NCBI RefSeq assembly: GCF_000334895.1
Contig: NZ_BAFM01000001.1
Span: 62,001 to 126,000, forward strand
Length of the DNA: 64,000 bases
Source: Halococcus agarilyticus
GTDB lineage: Archaea > Halobacteriota > Halobacteria > Halobacteriales > Halococcaceae
Direction: 5' to 3'
In this document: positions 23,337 through 31,763 of the stretch, in pieces
Numbering within the stretch: the first letter of the stretch is position 1
How the letters are laid out: each line of letters starts with the position of its first letter
Program-made: the position numbers and the translations under genes
The notes under the pieces: model-generated
The model's input: only the letters and a program-made list of their open reading frames with translations
The model's database searches: none
Told to the model about the DNA's origin: nothing

Positions 23337-23921
23337 ATGGTCGAACCCATGCGCGAGTTCGAGACGCCCGCCGTCGAGGAACTGCCCGAGGACCTCCAGG
23401 AACGTATCGCGGCCGAAACCGAGGACGCAGGCTTTACGCCGAACGTCTTTCGGGCGTTCGGATACCGACCCTCGCACTTCCGGGCCTTTTTCGCCTACCA
23501 CGACGCGCTGGTCGAGCACACCGCCCTCGAACGCGAGGAGATCGAGATGATCGTGGTTGCGGTCAGCGGCGCGAACGACTGTTACTACTGTATCGTCGCC
23601 CACGGCGCGCTCCTGCGGATCTACGCCGACGACCCGCTGCTTGCCGACCAGCTCGCCGCCAACCACCGCGCCGCCGACCTCGACGACCCCCATCGCACGA
23701 TGCTCGACGTCGCGGTGAAGCTCACCGACTCTCCTGGCACTGTCGATTCGAGCGACGTCGACCGGCTCCGCGAGGTCGGCTTCTCGGAGAAGGCCGCGTG
23801 GGACATCGCCAGCGTGACCGCCTTCTTCAACCTCTCGAACCGGATGTCGACGTTCGCGGACATCCGCCCGAACGAGGCGTTCCACACCCTCGGGCGGGAT
23901 GAAACGGGTTCGACCGACTGA
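23337..23921 (+). CDS. AhpD/carboxymuconolactone-decarboxylase-fold peroxidase-related protein
   Basis: 194 aa. The redox signature NDCYYCIVAHGA places Cys 82 and Cys 85 with His 89, the CxxC-x3-H motif of AhpD-like alkylhydroperoxidases. A helical domain follows with DVAVKLTDSP and a conserved NLSNRMS near 165. It belongs to the uncharacterised peroxidase-related enzyme group and probably detoxifies peroxides with a thiol donor. It stands alone with an ATG at 23337. Confidence 0.85.
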   Translation: MVEPMREFETPAVEELPEDLQERIAAETEDAGFTPNVFRAFGYRPSHFRAFFAYHDALVEHTALEREEIEMIVVAVSGANDCYYCIVAHGALLRIYADDPLLADQLAANHRAADLDDPHRTMLDVAVKLTDSPGTVDSSDVDRLREVGFSEKAAWDIASVTAFFNLSNRMSTFADIRPNEAFHTLGRDETGSTD

Positions 23922-24036
23922 ACCGAGCCCGCCCTGCCGTCCGGCCGCGTTCCGGCCGTCGACGCCGGAAAGAACGGACGTGGCGCGCGGAGCGCTGTAG
24001 CCCGAATCTTGCCGGCGAGGCGGTCCGCGGACGCCG

Positions 24037-24336
24037 TTACGACGTCGGACTTCCGGACTCGTCGATGCGTTCCTCGTACTTCGCCAGGCTGCTGTCGAGC
24101 GCCTCGCTGGCGTCGATCCCGGCGGAATTTCCCATCTGGAGGGCCGTGAACAGGACGTCGCCGAACTCGTCCTCGGTCACGGTTATCTCCCCCGGCGAAT
24201 CCCCGTACTCCGCCGATTCGATGGCGTCTTCGGCGATCTCGCCGACCTCCTCGACGAGGTTCAGGAGTCGGTACTCGGTGCTCATGTCGAGGCCGTGTTC
24301 GTCCACGAACTCGGCGACCTTCTGTTGCTCTTCCAC
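24037..24336 (-). CDS. MazG-like nucleotide pyrophosphohydrolase
   Basis: 99 aa. The MazG motif is present: EEVGE at 29-33 and EDEFGD with ExxD at 57-60, which bind magnesium. Such proteins hydrolyse (d)NTPs or non-canonical nucleotides to monophosphates. Two GTG starts are possible: 24336 and 24360. I prefer 24336 since a TTTCTTG box near 24358-24364 would place the transcript start there. Confidence 0.8.
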   Translation of the reverse strand: MEEQQKVAEFVDEHGLDMSTEYRLLNLVEEVGEIAEDAIESAEYGDSPGEITVTEDEFGDVLFTALQMGNSAGIDASEALDSSLAKYEERIDESGSPTS

Positions 24337-24424
24337 GAACCACCCACAGCGCGACGTCACAAGAAACCGGGGGCTCGTCCCGGTCCGCCGGAAGCGATTT
24401 CACCGCATCGCGCCTCCAGCCGGT

Positions 24425-25021
24425 ATGCGCGGCATCGACGACACCGACCGCGAGATCCTCGCCATCCTCGCCGACGACGCCCGCCGCTCGTACCGCGCGA
24501 TCGCCGACGAGGTCGATCTCTCGCCGCCCGCGGTCTCCGATCGCGTCGACCGACTCCGCGAACTCGGCGTCATCCGCGGGTTCACGCTCGACCTCGATCG
24601 ATCGCTGCTCGACGATGGAAGTCCGGTTCTCGTCGAACTCCACGTCCGGCCGACGACACTCGACGACGTCCGGGCGGACGTCGAGGCCGCCCCAGCGACC
24701 GAGCACGTCTTCACCACCGCCGACGCCCGGATCGTCTTCGACGCCAGGCCCGACGGGCGCGACGTCCGCGAACTCCTCGCCGAGGCGATCGACCTCGACG
24801 AGATCAGGGAGTACGACGTCCGCCCGCTGTCGAGCACGTCGTGGACGCCACAGATCGGCGACGCGGCGTTCGCCCCCGAGTGCGTCGAGTGTGACAACAC
24901 CGTCGACGAGGAGGGCACGACCGCGTGCCTCGACGGCGACCGCTATCACTTCTGCTGTTCCTCCTGCGAGGCGCAGTTCACCGAGCGCTACGAGGCACTC
25001 CGCGAGGGCGCGGCGGACTGA
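24425..25021 (+). CDS. Lrp/AsnC-family regulator with C-terminal TRASH metal-sensing domain
   Basis: 198 aa. The AsnC-type helix-turn-helix is at about 5-55 (DDTDREILAILADDARRSY opening), followed by an effector region and a C-terminal TRASH domain (about 150-188) with four cysteines arranged C-x2-C and C-C-x2-C (CVECDNT, HFCCSSCEAQF). Haloarchaeal AsnC-TRASH proteins are known copper-responsive regulators. It is convergent with the YHS-containing permease 27 bases away and close to a copper-storage-like gene, which fits a copper role. Confidence 0.88.
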   Translation: MRGIDDTDREILAILADDARRSYRAIADEVDLSPPAVSDRVDRLRELGVIRGFTLDLDRSLLDDGSPVLVELHVRPTTLDDVRADVEAAPATEHVFTTADARIVFDARPDGRDVRELLAEAIDLDEIREYDVRPLSSTSWTPQIGDAAFAPECVECDNTVDEEGTTACLDGDRYHFCCSSCEAQFTERYEALREGAAD

Positions 25022-25048
25022 CCGCCCGGAACCGCCGGGGACCGTCGT

Positions 25049-26269
25049 TCAGTCCGCGTGCGCCATCGTGCCCTCGTCGCCGCCGCTCGACTCGAAGAAG
25101 GTGACGTAGATCTCGGCGAGGAACACGGCGGAGAAGACGACGTTCAGGATCGTGGTGTACCCGCTCGGGGCCGTCCCGCCGGCGCTGCCCGACTGTGGGA
25201 TCAGTTCCAGGGTGGCCCACGTGTAATGGATCACGATCCCCGAGACCGCCGCGAGCGTGAAGATCGAGACGAACAGCACGGCGGCGAGGCGCGCGCCGTA
25301 GTACTTCCGGTACATGTTCACGATGTGGGGGACGATCAGGTCGGCGAAGATGAAGCTCATGACGCCGCCGAAGGGGATCCCGGCGTTCCAGAGCACCACC
25401 GCGAAGGGAATGTTCGCGACCGAGCAGACGAACGTCAGCACGCCGACGGCGACCCCGATCACGCTGCCCAGCGCTACCCACGCGAACGTGCCCTCGGGCG
25501 CGATCGAGAACAGGCCCGTCCAGAACGACCCCGGGACGAACGCCGCGATCAGCGCCGCGACCACGAAGCCCGCCGCGATGTCCTCCCAGAGCATGTCCCA
25601 CTCGCCGATCGCGTTCCGGAAGGCGTTCTTCCAGCCCTCCCTGGTCAGGAGCTTGTCCCGCCACGTGTCGTCCGTATCGCGATTTCGATAGGTCTCCATG
25701 CACGACTGCGAGCAGAAGTGCTCGGTTCCGCCGTCGGTCTCGACCGAGTAGGTGTCCTCTTCCTCGGGATCGACCTCCATCCCACAGATCGGATCGCGGG
25801 CCCCCTCGTCGTCGAGGTTCTCGCGGGCGGCCGCGAACCACTCGTCGGGGACGACGTACTTCGTGATCCCCGCGAGCAGCAGGATCATCAGAACCCCGCC
25901 GAACACGTCGGCGGCGACGAACTGCCAGCCCAGGAGGATCCACATCACGAGCCCGATCTCGATCACGAGGTTCGTGCTCGCGAACTGGAAGGCCCCGAAC
26001 GACGCCTCCGGCGAGGCCCCCTTCTCGAAGATCGACTTCGTGGTGGCGACCGCGCCGAACGAGCACGACGACGAGAGGAAGCCGAAAAACGAGCCGAGAC
26101 CCAGCGCTCGCAGTCCCCGGCCGCCGAGGAGGTCGGTCATCCGCTCCTCGGTCACGAACGCCTGGACCGCGCCCGCGATCGTGAAGCCGAGCACGAGCGC
26201 CCACCACGTCTCCCACGTCATCTCGGCGACGAACCGTCCCGCCTCGACGAGACCGTCGACGATGGCCAT
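25049..26269 (-). CDS. SO_0444-type metal efflux permease with internal YHS/TRASH domain
   Basis: 406-aa membrane protein of the DUF318/ArsP-like permease family. Two bundles of hydrophobic helices carry conserved cysteines (SSSCSFGAVATT near 66-77 and FVCSVANIPFAV near 280-291). Between them lies a cytoplasmic YHS domain at about 158-196 (DPICGMEV with Cys 162 and HFCSQSCMETY with Cys 186 and Cys 190). Relatives export copper, zinc or organoarsenicals. The internal metal-binding domain could receive metal from a carrier. It is divergent from the cysteine-rich four-helix protein and convergent with the TRASH regulator. Confidence 0.83.
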   Translation of the reverse strand: MAIVDGLVEAGRFVAEMTWETWWALVLGFTIAGAVQAFVTEERMTDLLGGRGLRALGLGSFFGFLSSSCSFGAVATTKSIFEKGASPEASFGAFQFASTNLVIEIGLVMWILLGWQFVAADVFGGVLMILLLAGITKYVVPDEWFAAARENLDDEGARDPICGMEVDPEEEDTYSVETDGGTEHFCSQSCMETYRNRDTDDTWRDKLLTREGWKNAFRNAIGEWDMLWEDIAAGFVVAALIAAFVPGSFWTGLFSIAPEGTFAWVALGSVIGVAVGVLTFVCSVANIPFAVVLWNAGIPFGGVMSFIFADLIVPHIVNMYRKYYGARLAAVLFVSIFTLAAVSGIVIHYTWATLELIPQSGSAGGTAPSGYTTILNVVFSAVFLAEIYVTFFESSGGDEGTMAHAD

Positions 26270-26428
26270 GTGTGCGATAGGGCCTCCGGAGTTACGTGAA
26301 TTCCGTCTTCGAAACCAAACCGCGGGACGCGACCGGGACGATCGGCGACGAACCCTTCTCGTCGGATGGGCGACTTCGGTTCGTTAGCCACAACGGACGA
26401 AAGCCGACCTCCCGAAGAACAGGCTGCA

Positions 26429-26773
26429 ATGGCGCTCCAAGAGATCGATCACCTCGACGACGACGCGCGCGAGTGCCTCGACAACTGCCTCGAAGCCGCC
26501 CCGGTCTGTGAGTGGTGTGCCGACGAGTGTGCGGGCCACGGCGAGGAGATGGCCGAGTGCGTCCGGCTCTGCCGGGACGTCGCGGACATCGCGTCGCTCC
26601 ACGCCAGGCTGATGGCACGTGACTCGGCGTACAGTTCGGACCTCGCCGAAACCTGCGCGGACGTCTGTGAGGCCTGTGCCGACGAGTGCGAGGGACACGA
26701 CCACGACCACTGCCAGGCCTGCGCGGACGTCCTTCGGGACTGCGTCGAGTCCTGCCGACGGATGGCGTCCTGA
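26429..26773 (+). CDS. Cysteine-rich four-helix (DUF326/Csp-like) copper-binding protein
   Basis: 114 aa with 15 cysteines spaced along predicted helices (ECLDNC, VCEWCADEC, ECVRLC, TCADVCEACADEC, HCQACADVLRDC). This is the layout of the copper storage protein and DUF326 family, where cysteines line the core of a four-helix bundle and hold many Cu(I) ions. No signal peptide, so cytosolic. ATG 26429 chosen; an upstream ATG at 26366 would add 21 residues. It is divergent from the YHS permease. Confidence 0.8.
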   Translation: MALQEIDHLDDDARECLDNCLEAAPVCEWCADECAGHGEEMAECVRLCRDVADIASLHARLMARDSAYSSDLAETCADVCEACADECEGHDHDHCQACADVLRDCVESCRRMAS

Positions 26774-26845
26774 ACGGCCGCCGCCGTCGCCAGCTTTTCT
26801 CGATGTATCGGAGAAGCTAACAGTCGTGTCCACGTGGCCGGGTTC

Positions 26846-27100
26846 ATGTCGCACTCGCCGGACGACAGATACGGTCGCACGCTGCTCGCCGTCGCTACCG
26901 CGCTGACGATCGTGATCGTCCTCTACAGCGTCTTCATCGCCGGCCAGCTGCTCCTCGGTGTGTTCGTGATCGTCTCGGTCGTCGTTCCGCTGTTCGTTCT
27001 CTATCTCCTCTATCGGATCGCTCGCGCCAGCGAACGCATCGCGACCGCGCTCGAATCCCGCACCGACGTGGGGACGAACGACGAACACCGGCGACGCTGA
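26846..27100 (+). CDS. Small two-helix membrane protein, hypothetical
   Basis: 84 aa with two long hydrophobic helices (about 14-34 and 39-61) and a polar basic tail (NDEHRRR). Not recognised beyond a general haloarchaeal membrane protein. ATG 26846 chosen over 26834. It follows the copper-protein gene by 72 bases on the same strand but nothing shows a shared function. Confidence 0.6.
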   Translation: MSHSPDDRYGRTLLAVATALTIVIVLYSVFIAGQLLLGVFVIVSVVVPLFVLYLLYRIARASERIATALESRTDVGTNDEHRRR

Positions 27101-27163
27101 GGCTGTCTCGTTTCCTCGCGGCGTGAGCCGCCCCGATTCGTCTCACTCAGTCCCGAACGGAGC

Positions 27164-28111
27164 TCAGTCGGTCGGATCGGGGTCGTACTCCGGGCCGACG
27201 GCCATCCTGAGTGCGCCTGGCCGCACCTGGAGGTCGAGTTCGTCGTGGGTGCTGATCTCGCCGTCGAGGCTGAAGTCGATCGGGCGGTCGTGGCCCACGA
27301 TCCGGAGCCGGCGGGCGAAGAACCGATCGACGTGTTCGGTGTCCCGACCGAGGAGCTGCTGCCCGATCGCCTCCGCGACGCGATCGCTCTGTGGCATCTC
27401 CTCGATCACCGTCACGTCGAAGAGGCCATCCTCGACGTTCGCCTGGCCGATCCGGTTGGTGAACCGCCGGGAGTTGCCCACCAGAACGCAGAGCGCCTCG
27501 CCCGACCACGACCACGTCTCGCCGTCGGCGACCGCGTCGATCGTCACGTCGAGCGGGTCGAACGTCGTCGCCTGCTGGACGCCCGTGATGACGAACGCGA
27601 GCGGGCCGAACCGCTCCTTGACGTCGGAAGTGGTCGCGGCGCTCGCGTCCGCAGTCAGCCCCGCGACGCAGGACTTCACGAACGGCTCGCCGTCGGCGAC
27701 ACCGAGGTCGATATTGCGGACCTTGCCGGTGTCGAGCATCGCGAACCCGTGTTCGATCCCCTCGATCCCGAGATCGGTTGCCACGATGTTCGCCGTGCCT
27801 GCGGGAATCACGCCGAGCCGGACGTCGTCGAGTGCTTCAGCCGCCACGAGCCCCTCGATCACCTCCTTCAGCGTGCCGTCGCCGCCGCACGCGCCGAGCA
27901 CGCTGACCCCGTCCGCTGCGGCCTCCCGCGCGAGGTCGGCCGCGTGACCTGCCTCGACCGTCTCATGCACGGTGTAGCCGCGCTCGTCGGCGAGACCGTA
28001 GACTGTATCGAGATGATCGCCCGACCCGCTCTCGGGGTTCACGACGACGCGTCTTTCGAGGTCGTCGGTCGACGCTCCGCCGTCGGTTCGAACGGTGGTC
28101 GGGGGTTTCAT
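27164..28111 (-). CDS. Diacylglycerol-kinase catalytic domain protein (lipid kinase, YegS/DgkA-like)
   Basis: 315 aa. The N-terminal DAGK catalytic domain has VVNPESGSGDH near 24-34 and the glycine loop ACGGDGTLKEVIEGLV near 78-93, then GVIPAGTANIVATDLGI near 106-122. The C-terminal beta domain ends with LDGEISTHDELDLQV, the conserved DGE of the family. It likely phosphorylates an archaeal lipid or diacylglycerol-like alcohol with ATP. Start set at ATG 28111; a TATA-like ATTTATTTT at about 28146-28154 lies upstream. Confidence 0.88.
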   Translation of the reverse strand: MKPPTTVRTDGGASTDDLERRVVVNPESGSGDHLDTVYGLADERGYTVHETVEAGHAADLAREAAADGVSVLGACGGDGTLKEVIEGLVAAEALDDVRLGVIPAGTANIVATDLGIEGIEHGFAMLDTGKVRNIDLGVADGEPFVKSCVAGLTADASAATTSDVKERFGPLAFVITGVQQATTFDPLDVTIDAVADGETWSWSGEALCVLVGNSRRFTNRIGQANVEDGLFDVTVIEEMPQSDRVAEAIGQQLLGRDTEHVDRFFARRLRIVGHDRPIDFSLDGEISTHDELDLQVRPGALRMAVGPEYDPDPTD

Positions 28112-28176
28112 CGTCCTGTCCGGCGTTCGCTCGGTGGCCGGGGAAAATAAATGACGGGGCCTGCAGCCGCCGTGGT

Positions 28177-28310
28177 TCACAGGTCGTCGGCTCTCGTGCG
28201 GTCACGGATCCCGTCGACGCGATCCTCGATCACGAGCACGCGCTCGTCGGCGTCGGCGCGAGCGGCCCGACCTCGCGGGTGAGCTGGTCGCCGAGGACCC
28301 AGACGGTCAT
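28177..28310 (-). pseudogene. Frameshifted N-terminal remnant of a cryptochrome/photolyase-related protein
   Basis: From the minus-strand ATG at 28310 the frame reads MTVWVLGDQLTREVGPLA, the opening of deoxyribodipyrimidine photolyase-related proteins. It then goes out of frame near 28255-28260. The neighbouring frame continues with ADADERVLVIEDRV, the next part of the same family, before ending at TGA 28177-28179. So one base was gained or lost and nearly all of the 500-residue protein is missing. Confidence 0.65.
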
Positions 28311-28515
28311 CGCGACCTCGTTCCCGATCGCCGGTGCGGCGAGTCGTCCATAGCCACACGAGGGACGACGACTGCTAAAGCCGTCCGGCCACGGCGATCG
28401 ATTCGGCTTTCGATTCACGGGCCGTCGTTCGACAGTATCGCCTGGCCCGTAGGCGGTCCCCCCGAGGACGGAATCGGCGGTCTTTTGGGCCGAACGAGCG
28501 AACCCGGATCGACAG

Positions 28516-29268
28516 ATGAAACGCGACGACGCTCTCGACAGGCGAACCGTTCTCCGGAGTGCGGCCGGCGTGCTCGTCGCCGGAGCGCTCGCCGGGTGTT
28601 CCGGTGGCTCCGGCGACGGCGGATCGAACGACACCGGGGACTCGGGAACCGAAACCGGGGCGACCGGCGGCGACGCGACGACGGACGCCGGGACCACCAA
28701 GGTAGAGACCACGGCCGTGGCGACCGACGCCGAAACCACCGCGCCCGGAACGGAATCGGGCGACGGGACGACCGACGCCGGAACCGCTGACGGGACGGCG
28801 ACGAGTACCGACGCCACCGGGAACGAAACCCCGGCGTCGAACGCCAGCACCGCCACCACGGGCACGAACGCCACGGCGACGACGAACGGGACATCGGGGA
28901 CGACCGTCGGGACGGGAGCTGTCGACGAGTATCTCTCGGAGGCGAACGGGTACGACGGCTCGGTGACCGACGAGACCGGCTCCGACGCCATCGAGGTCGC
29001 CGTCGGGACCGGCAATCGCGGGTTCGGGTTCGATCCCGCGGCGGTCCGCGTCTCGCCGGGCACCACGATCACGTGGACGTGGACCGGCGAAGGCGGCGCG
29101 CACAACGTCCTCTCCGAGGGCGACGGTCCGCTCGACAGCGGGGAGGCGGAGATGGGCGAGAGCGTGACCTACGAGGCGACGCTCGACTCGCCCGGCGTGT
29201 ACCCCTACTACTGCGAGCCCCACCAGTCGCTCGGAATGAAGGGCGTGGTCGTGGTCGCGAACCAGTAG
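28516..29268 (+). CDS. Halocyanin-like blue copper lipoprotein, Tat-exported
   Basis: 250 aa. The N-terminus has a Tat motif (DRRTVLRSA) and a lipobox LAGC with Cys near 28, so it is exported folded and lipid-anchored. Residues 29-135 form a Thr/Gly/Asp/Ala-rich linker, probably glycosylated. The plastocyanin-like domain is at about 138-250, with copper ligands His in GGAHNVL, Cys and His in YYCEPHQ and Met in LGMKG. It acts as a mobile electron carrier outside the membrane. It lies close to the copper-handling genes and directly upstream of a flavoprotein reductase. Confidence 0.9.
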   Translation: MKRDDALDRRTVLRSAAGVLVAGALAGCSGGSGDGGSNDTGDSGTETGATGGDATTDAGTTKVETTAVATDAETTAPGTESGDGTTDAGTADGTATSTDATGNETPASNASTATTGTNATATTNGTSGTTVGTGAVDEYLSEANGYDGSVTDETGSDAIEVAVGTGNRGFGFDPAAVRVSPGTTITWTWTGEGGAHNVLSEGDGPLDSGEAEMGESVTYEATLDSPGVYPYYCEPHQSLGMKGVVVVANQ

Positions 29269-29343
29269 CTCGCGCGCGAATCGCGCCGCTCCGGCGATCG
29301 CGATCCGGTCCGTTATGGGGCTCGCGACCCTCCTTCTCCCCAC

Positions 29344-30366
29344 ATGGGAGACGAAAACGAGTTCGACGTCGCGGTGGTCGGTGGCGGGCCGGCCGGTCTC
29401 ACGACAGCCCTCTACACCACCCGGCTGGGCCACGATACCGTGGTCGTCAACCGCGGCGGCGGGCGCGCCGCGATGATGCGTGACACCCACAACGTGATCG
29501 GCGTCACCGAGGACGTGAGCGGCAACGAACTCCTCCAGGCCGCGATCGACCAGATCCAGAACTACGGCGCGGAGTACCGCCGCGGCTCGGTGACCGACGT
29601 CGAGGCGACCGACGGTCGGCGGGCGTTTCGGGTCGAGACGGCCGACGACGAGATCGCGGTCGATCGCGTGGTGCTCGCCACCGGGTTCTCGGACGAACAC
29701 CCCGACCCGCCGCTTCCTCGTACTGGCCGCGGCCTCCACTACTGTCTGCACTGTGATGCGTACATATTCGTCGACGAGTCGGTGTACGTGATGGGCCACG
29801 GCGAGTCGGCCGCCCACGTCGCGATGATCATGCTCAACTTCACCGACGAGGTCGACCTCCTGCTTCGGGGCCACGACCCCGAGTGGTCCGCGGAGACCGA
29901 CCGCCAGCTCCGCGCGCATCCGGTCGAGATCGTCGAGAGCGAGATCGAGAGCAAGTTTTCGGACGAGGACGATCCCGACTGGCTCGGCGGCTTCGAATTC
30001 GAGGACGGCACCCGACGGGAGTACAAGGGCGGGTTCGCGATGTACGGCTCGCAGTACAACAACGACCTCGCGAGGGGGTTGGACTGTGAGATCACCGACG
30101 ACGGGACGGTGGCGGTCGACGATCACGGGCGAACCTCCGTCGAGGGCGTCTTCGCGGTCGGCGATCTCACGCCGGGCCACAACCAGATCCCGGTGGCGAT
30201 GGGCCAGGGCGCGAAGGCGGGCATCGCCATCCACTACGACCTCCGGCGGTTCCCGATGAGCGTCGAGGCAATCGAGGCCGCCGGCGGGGTGGACGACGAG
30301 GACGTTCCGGCGGTGTCGGCCGACTTGCGATTGAGCTCGGCCTCGCGCGCCGCCGGCGACGACTGA
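29344..30366 (+). CDS. Thioredoxin-reductase-like FAD/NAD(P)-dependent oxidoreductase
   Basis: 340 aa. The FAD motif VAVVGGGPAGLTTALYTTR is at 9-27; a second nucleotide segment VYVMGHGESAAHVAM is near 149-163; the second FAD motif TSVEGVFAVGDLTPGHNQ is near 265-282. HYCLHCDAY near 138-146 gives a CxxC at the position of the redox cysteines of thioredoxin reductase. The protein may reduce a thiol partner or act as a related disulfide reductase. The pocket NRGGGRAAMM replaces the usual start of the substrate region. Stands 75 bases after the halocyanin gene. Confidence 0.85.
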   Translation: MGDENEFDVAVVGGGPAGLTTALYTTRLGHDTVVVNRGGGRAAMMRDTHNVIGVTEDVSGNELLQAAIDQIQNYGAEYRRGSVTDVEATDGRRAFRVETADDEIAVDRVVLATGFSDEHPDPPLPRTGRGLHYCLHCDAYIFVDESVYVMGHGESAAHVAMIMLNFTDEVDLLLRGHDPEWSAETDRQLRAHPVEIVESEIESKFSDEDDPDWLGGFEFEDGTRREYKGGFAMYGSQYNNDLARGLDCEITDDGTVAVDDHGRTSVEGVFAVGDLTPGHNQIPVAMGQGAKAGIAIHYDLRRFPMSVEAIEAAGGVDDEDVPAVSADLRLSSASRAAGDD

Positions 30367-30493
30367 CCGGAGCGCTCGACACCGCGGGTGGTATGTGGGT
30401 GGGGGGCGATAGCGAGGGTATGCAGGCCGATCGCGGGGACGACCGGAGCCCGAACGGACGCGGTCGTGGTGACCGATTCACTGGAGGACCGCG

Positions 30494-31489
30494 ATGAAAC
30501 GGATCCGGCTCGGCAACGCGGTGTTCGAGGGGCTGAACAACGCCTACGTGTTCGGGGCCGATCCCGAGGCCGAGACCACCGTGATCGATACCGGTGTCGC
30601 CACGCCGGACGTCCGCGAGCAGTTGGAGGAGGGGCTCGCCGACTGTGGACTGGACTTTGCGGACGTCGACGAGGTGCTCCTCACGCACTGGCACGAGGAC
30701 CACGTCGGGCTCGCGGGCGCGATCCAGGCCGCGGGCGACGCGACGGTCAGGGTCCACGCCGACGACGCGCCCCTGGTCGAGCGTGATCCCGACGCGTGGA
30801 CCACGATGAACGAACGCCAGCGCGCGCTCCTCGACGAGTGGGGCGTGCCCGACGAGCCGCGCGAGGAACTGCTCGACTTCCTCGACAGTCACGACGAGCT
30901 GACCGGCCCCGAGCCGACGGTCGAGCCGTTCGCCGACGGCGACCGCTTCTCGACTCCGGAGGGCGATCTCGAAGCGCTCCACCTCCCGGGGCACGCCGCC
31001 GGACTCTCCGGGTTCGTCGTCGACGGCGAGGACGGTCGCGCGCTGTTCAGCGGCGACGCCCTGCTTCCCCACTACACGCCGAACGTCGGCGGGGCGGACG
31101 TGCGCGTCGAGGCTCCCCTCGCCAGATATCTCGAAACGCTCGAACGGATCGTCGACGGCGGGTTCGATCGTGCCCATCCGGGCCACCGCGATCCGATCGA
31201 CGATCCCGCGGGACGTGCAAAGGAGATCGCCGCCCACCACCGCGAGCGCACGGGACGGGTGGTCGACGTTCTTTCGGAGGTGGGGCCGGCGGACGCGTGG
31301 ACGGTGAGTGCGGAGCTGTTCGGCGACCTGTCGAGCATTCACATCCTCCACGGGCCTGGCGAGGCGTACGCCCACCTCGATCACCTCGCCGCGGGCGGCG
31401 TCGTCGAACGCACCGAAAAGGAGTACCGGCTCGCCGAAACCGATCCGGCGCTCGACGAGCTGTTCCCGGCGATCGCCACGTCGGCCTGA
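30494..31489 (+). CDS. Metallo-beta-lactamase-fold hydrolase
   Basis: 331 aa. The zinc signature THWHEDHVG (HxHxDH) is near 64-71, further ligands lie in LPGHAAGLSG (His near 165), GDALLPH (Asp near 191) and AHPGHRDPI (His near 237). The C-terminal 70 residues form a winged-helix-like extension, as in glyoxalase/LACTB2-like proteins. The substrate could be a thioester or nucleic acid; unknown. It starts 127 bases after the flavoprotein gene. Confidence 0.85.
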   Translation: MKRIRLGNAVFEGLNNAYVFGADPEAETTVIDTGVATPDVREQLEEGLADCGLDFADVDEVLLTHWHEDHVGLAGAIQAAGDATVRVHADDAPLVERDPDAWTTMNERQRALLDEWGVPDEPREELLDFLDSHDELTGPEPTVEPFADGDRFSTPEGDLEALHLPGHAAGLSGFVVDGEDGRALFSGDALLPHYTPNVGGADVRVEAPLARYLETLERIVDGGFDRAHPGHRDPIDDPAGRAKEIAAHHRERTGRVVDVLSEVGPADAWTVSAELFGDLSSIHILHGPGEAYAHLDHLAAGGVVERTEKEYRLAETDPALDELFPAIATSA

Positions 31490-31548
31490 CTCGATCGCCA
31501 GCGACTGTCGAGTGCCGTGACTCCCGACTGGACCTGGCCGAGATGCGT

Positions 31549-31763
31549 GCGGAGTAGTGCGGTGCGGGCCTGGCGGATGAAGGGCGAGCGAGTGCAACGA
31601 GCGAGGGCTTCGGCGGTGCTGTGTGGAGCGGTTGCGGAGAGCGTAACAGTTGTACCGCGAGCGACCGAAGGGAGCGAGCGGGAGTTTTTAGTCCAGGTTT
31701 TTGGAGGGGGTTCGACCGAGTGAGCGTAGCGAGGGAGGACCCTCTCTAAAAAAGTGGGTGCCT
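31549..31763 (-). repeat. Structured intergenic repeat element, copy A
   Basis: No gene in 31490-31763. The stretch carries short hairpins of the type gagcgtagcgagg and the line GAGCGGGAGTTTTTAG near 31677-31692, followed by CCAGGTTTTTGG, and CGACCGAG...GTAGCGAGGGAG near 31714-31736. A second copy with the same order of blocks is at 59600-59828. Both sit directly after the stop codon of a minus-strand gene, between convergent genes. It probably serves as a 3' untranslated region/terminator or is a dispersed element. Confidence 0.65.
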
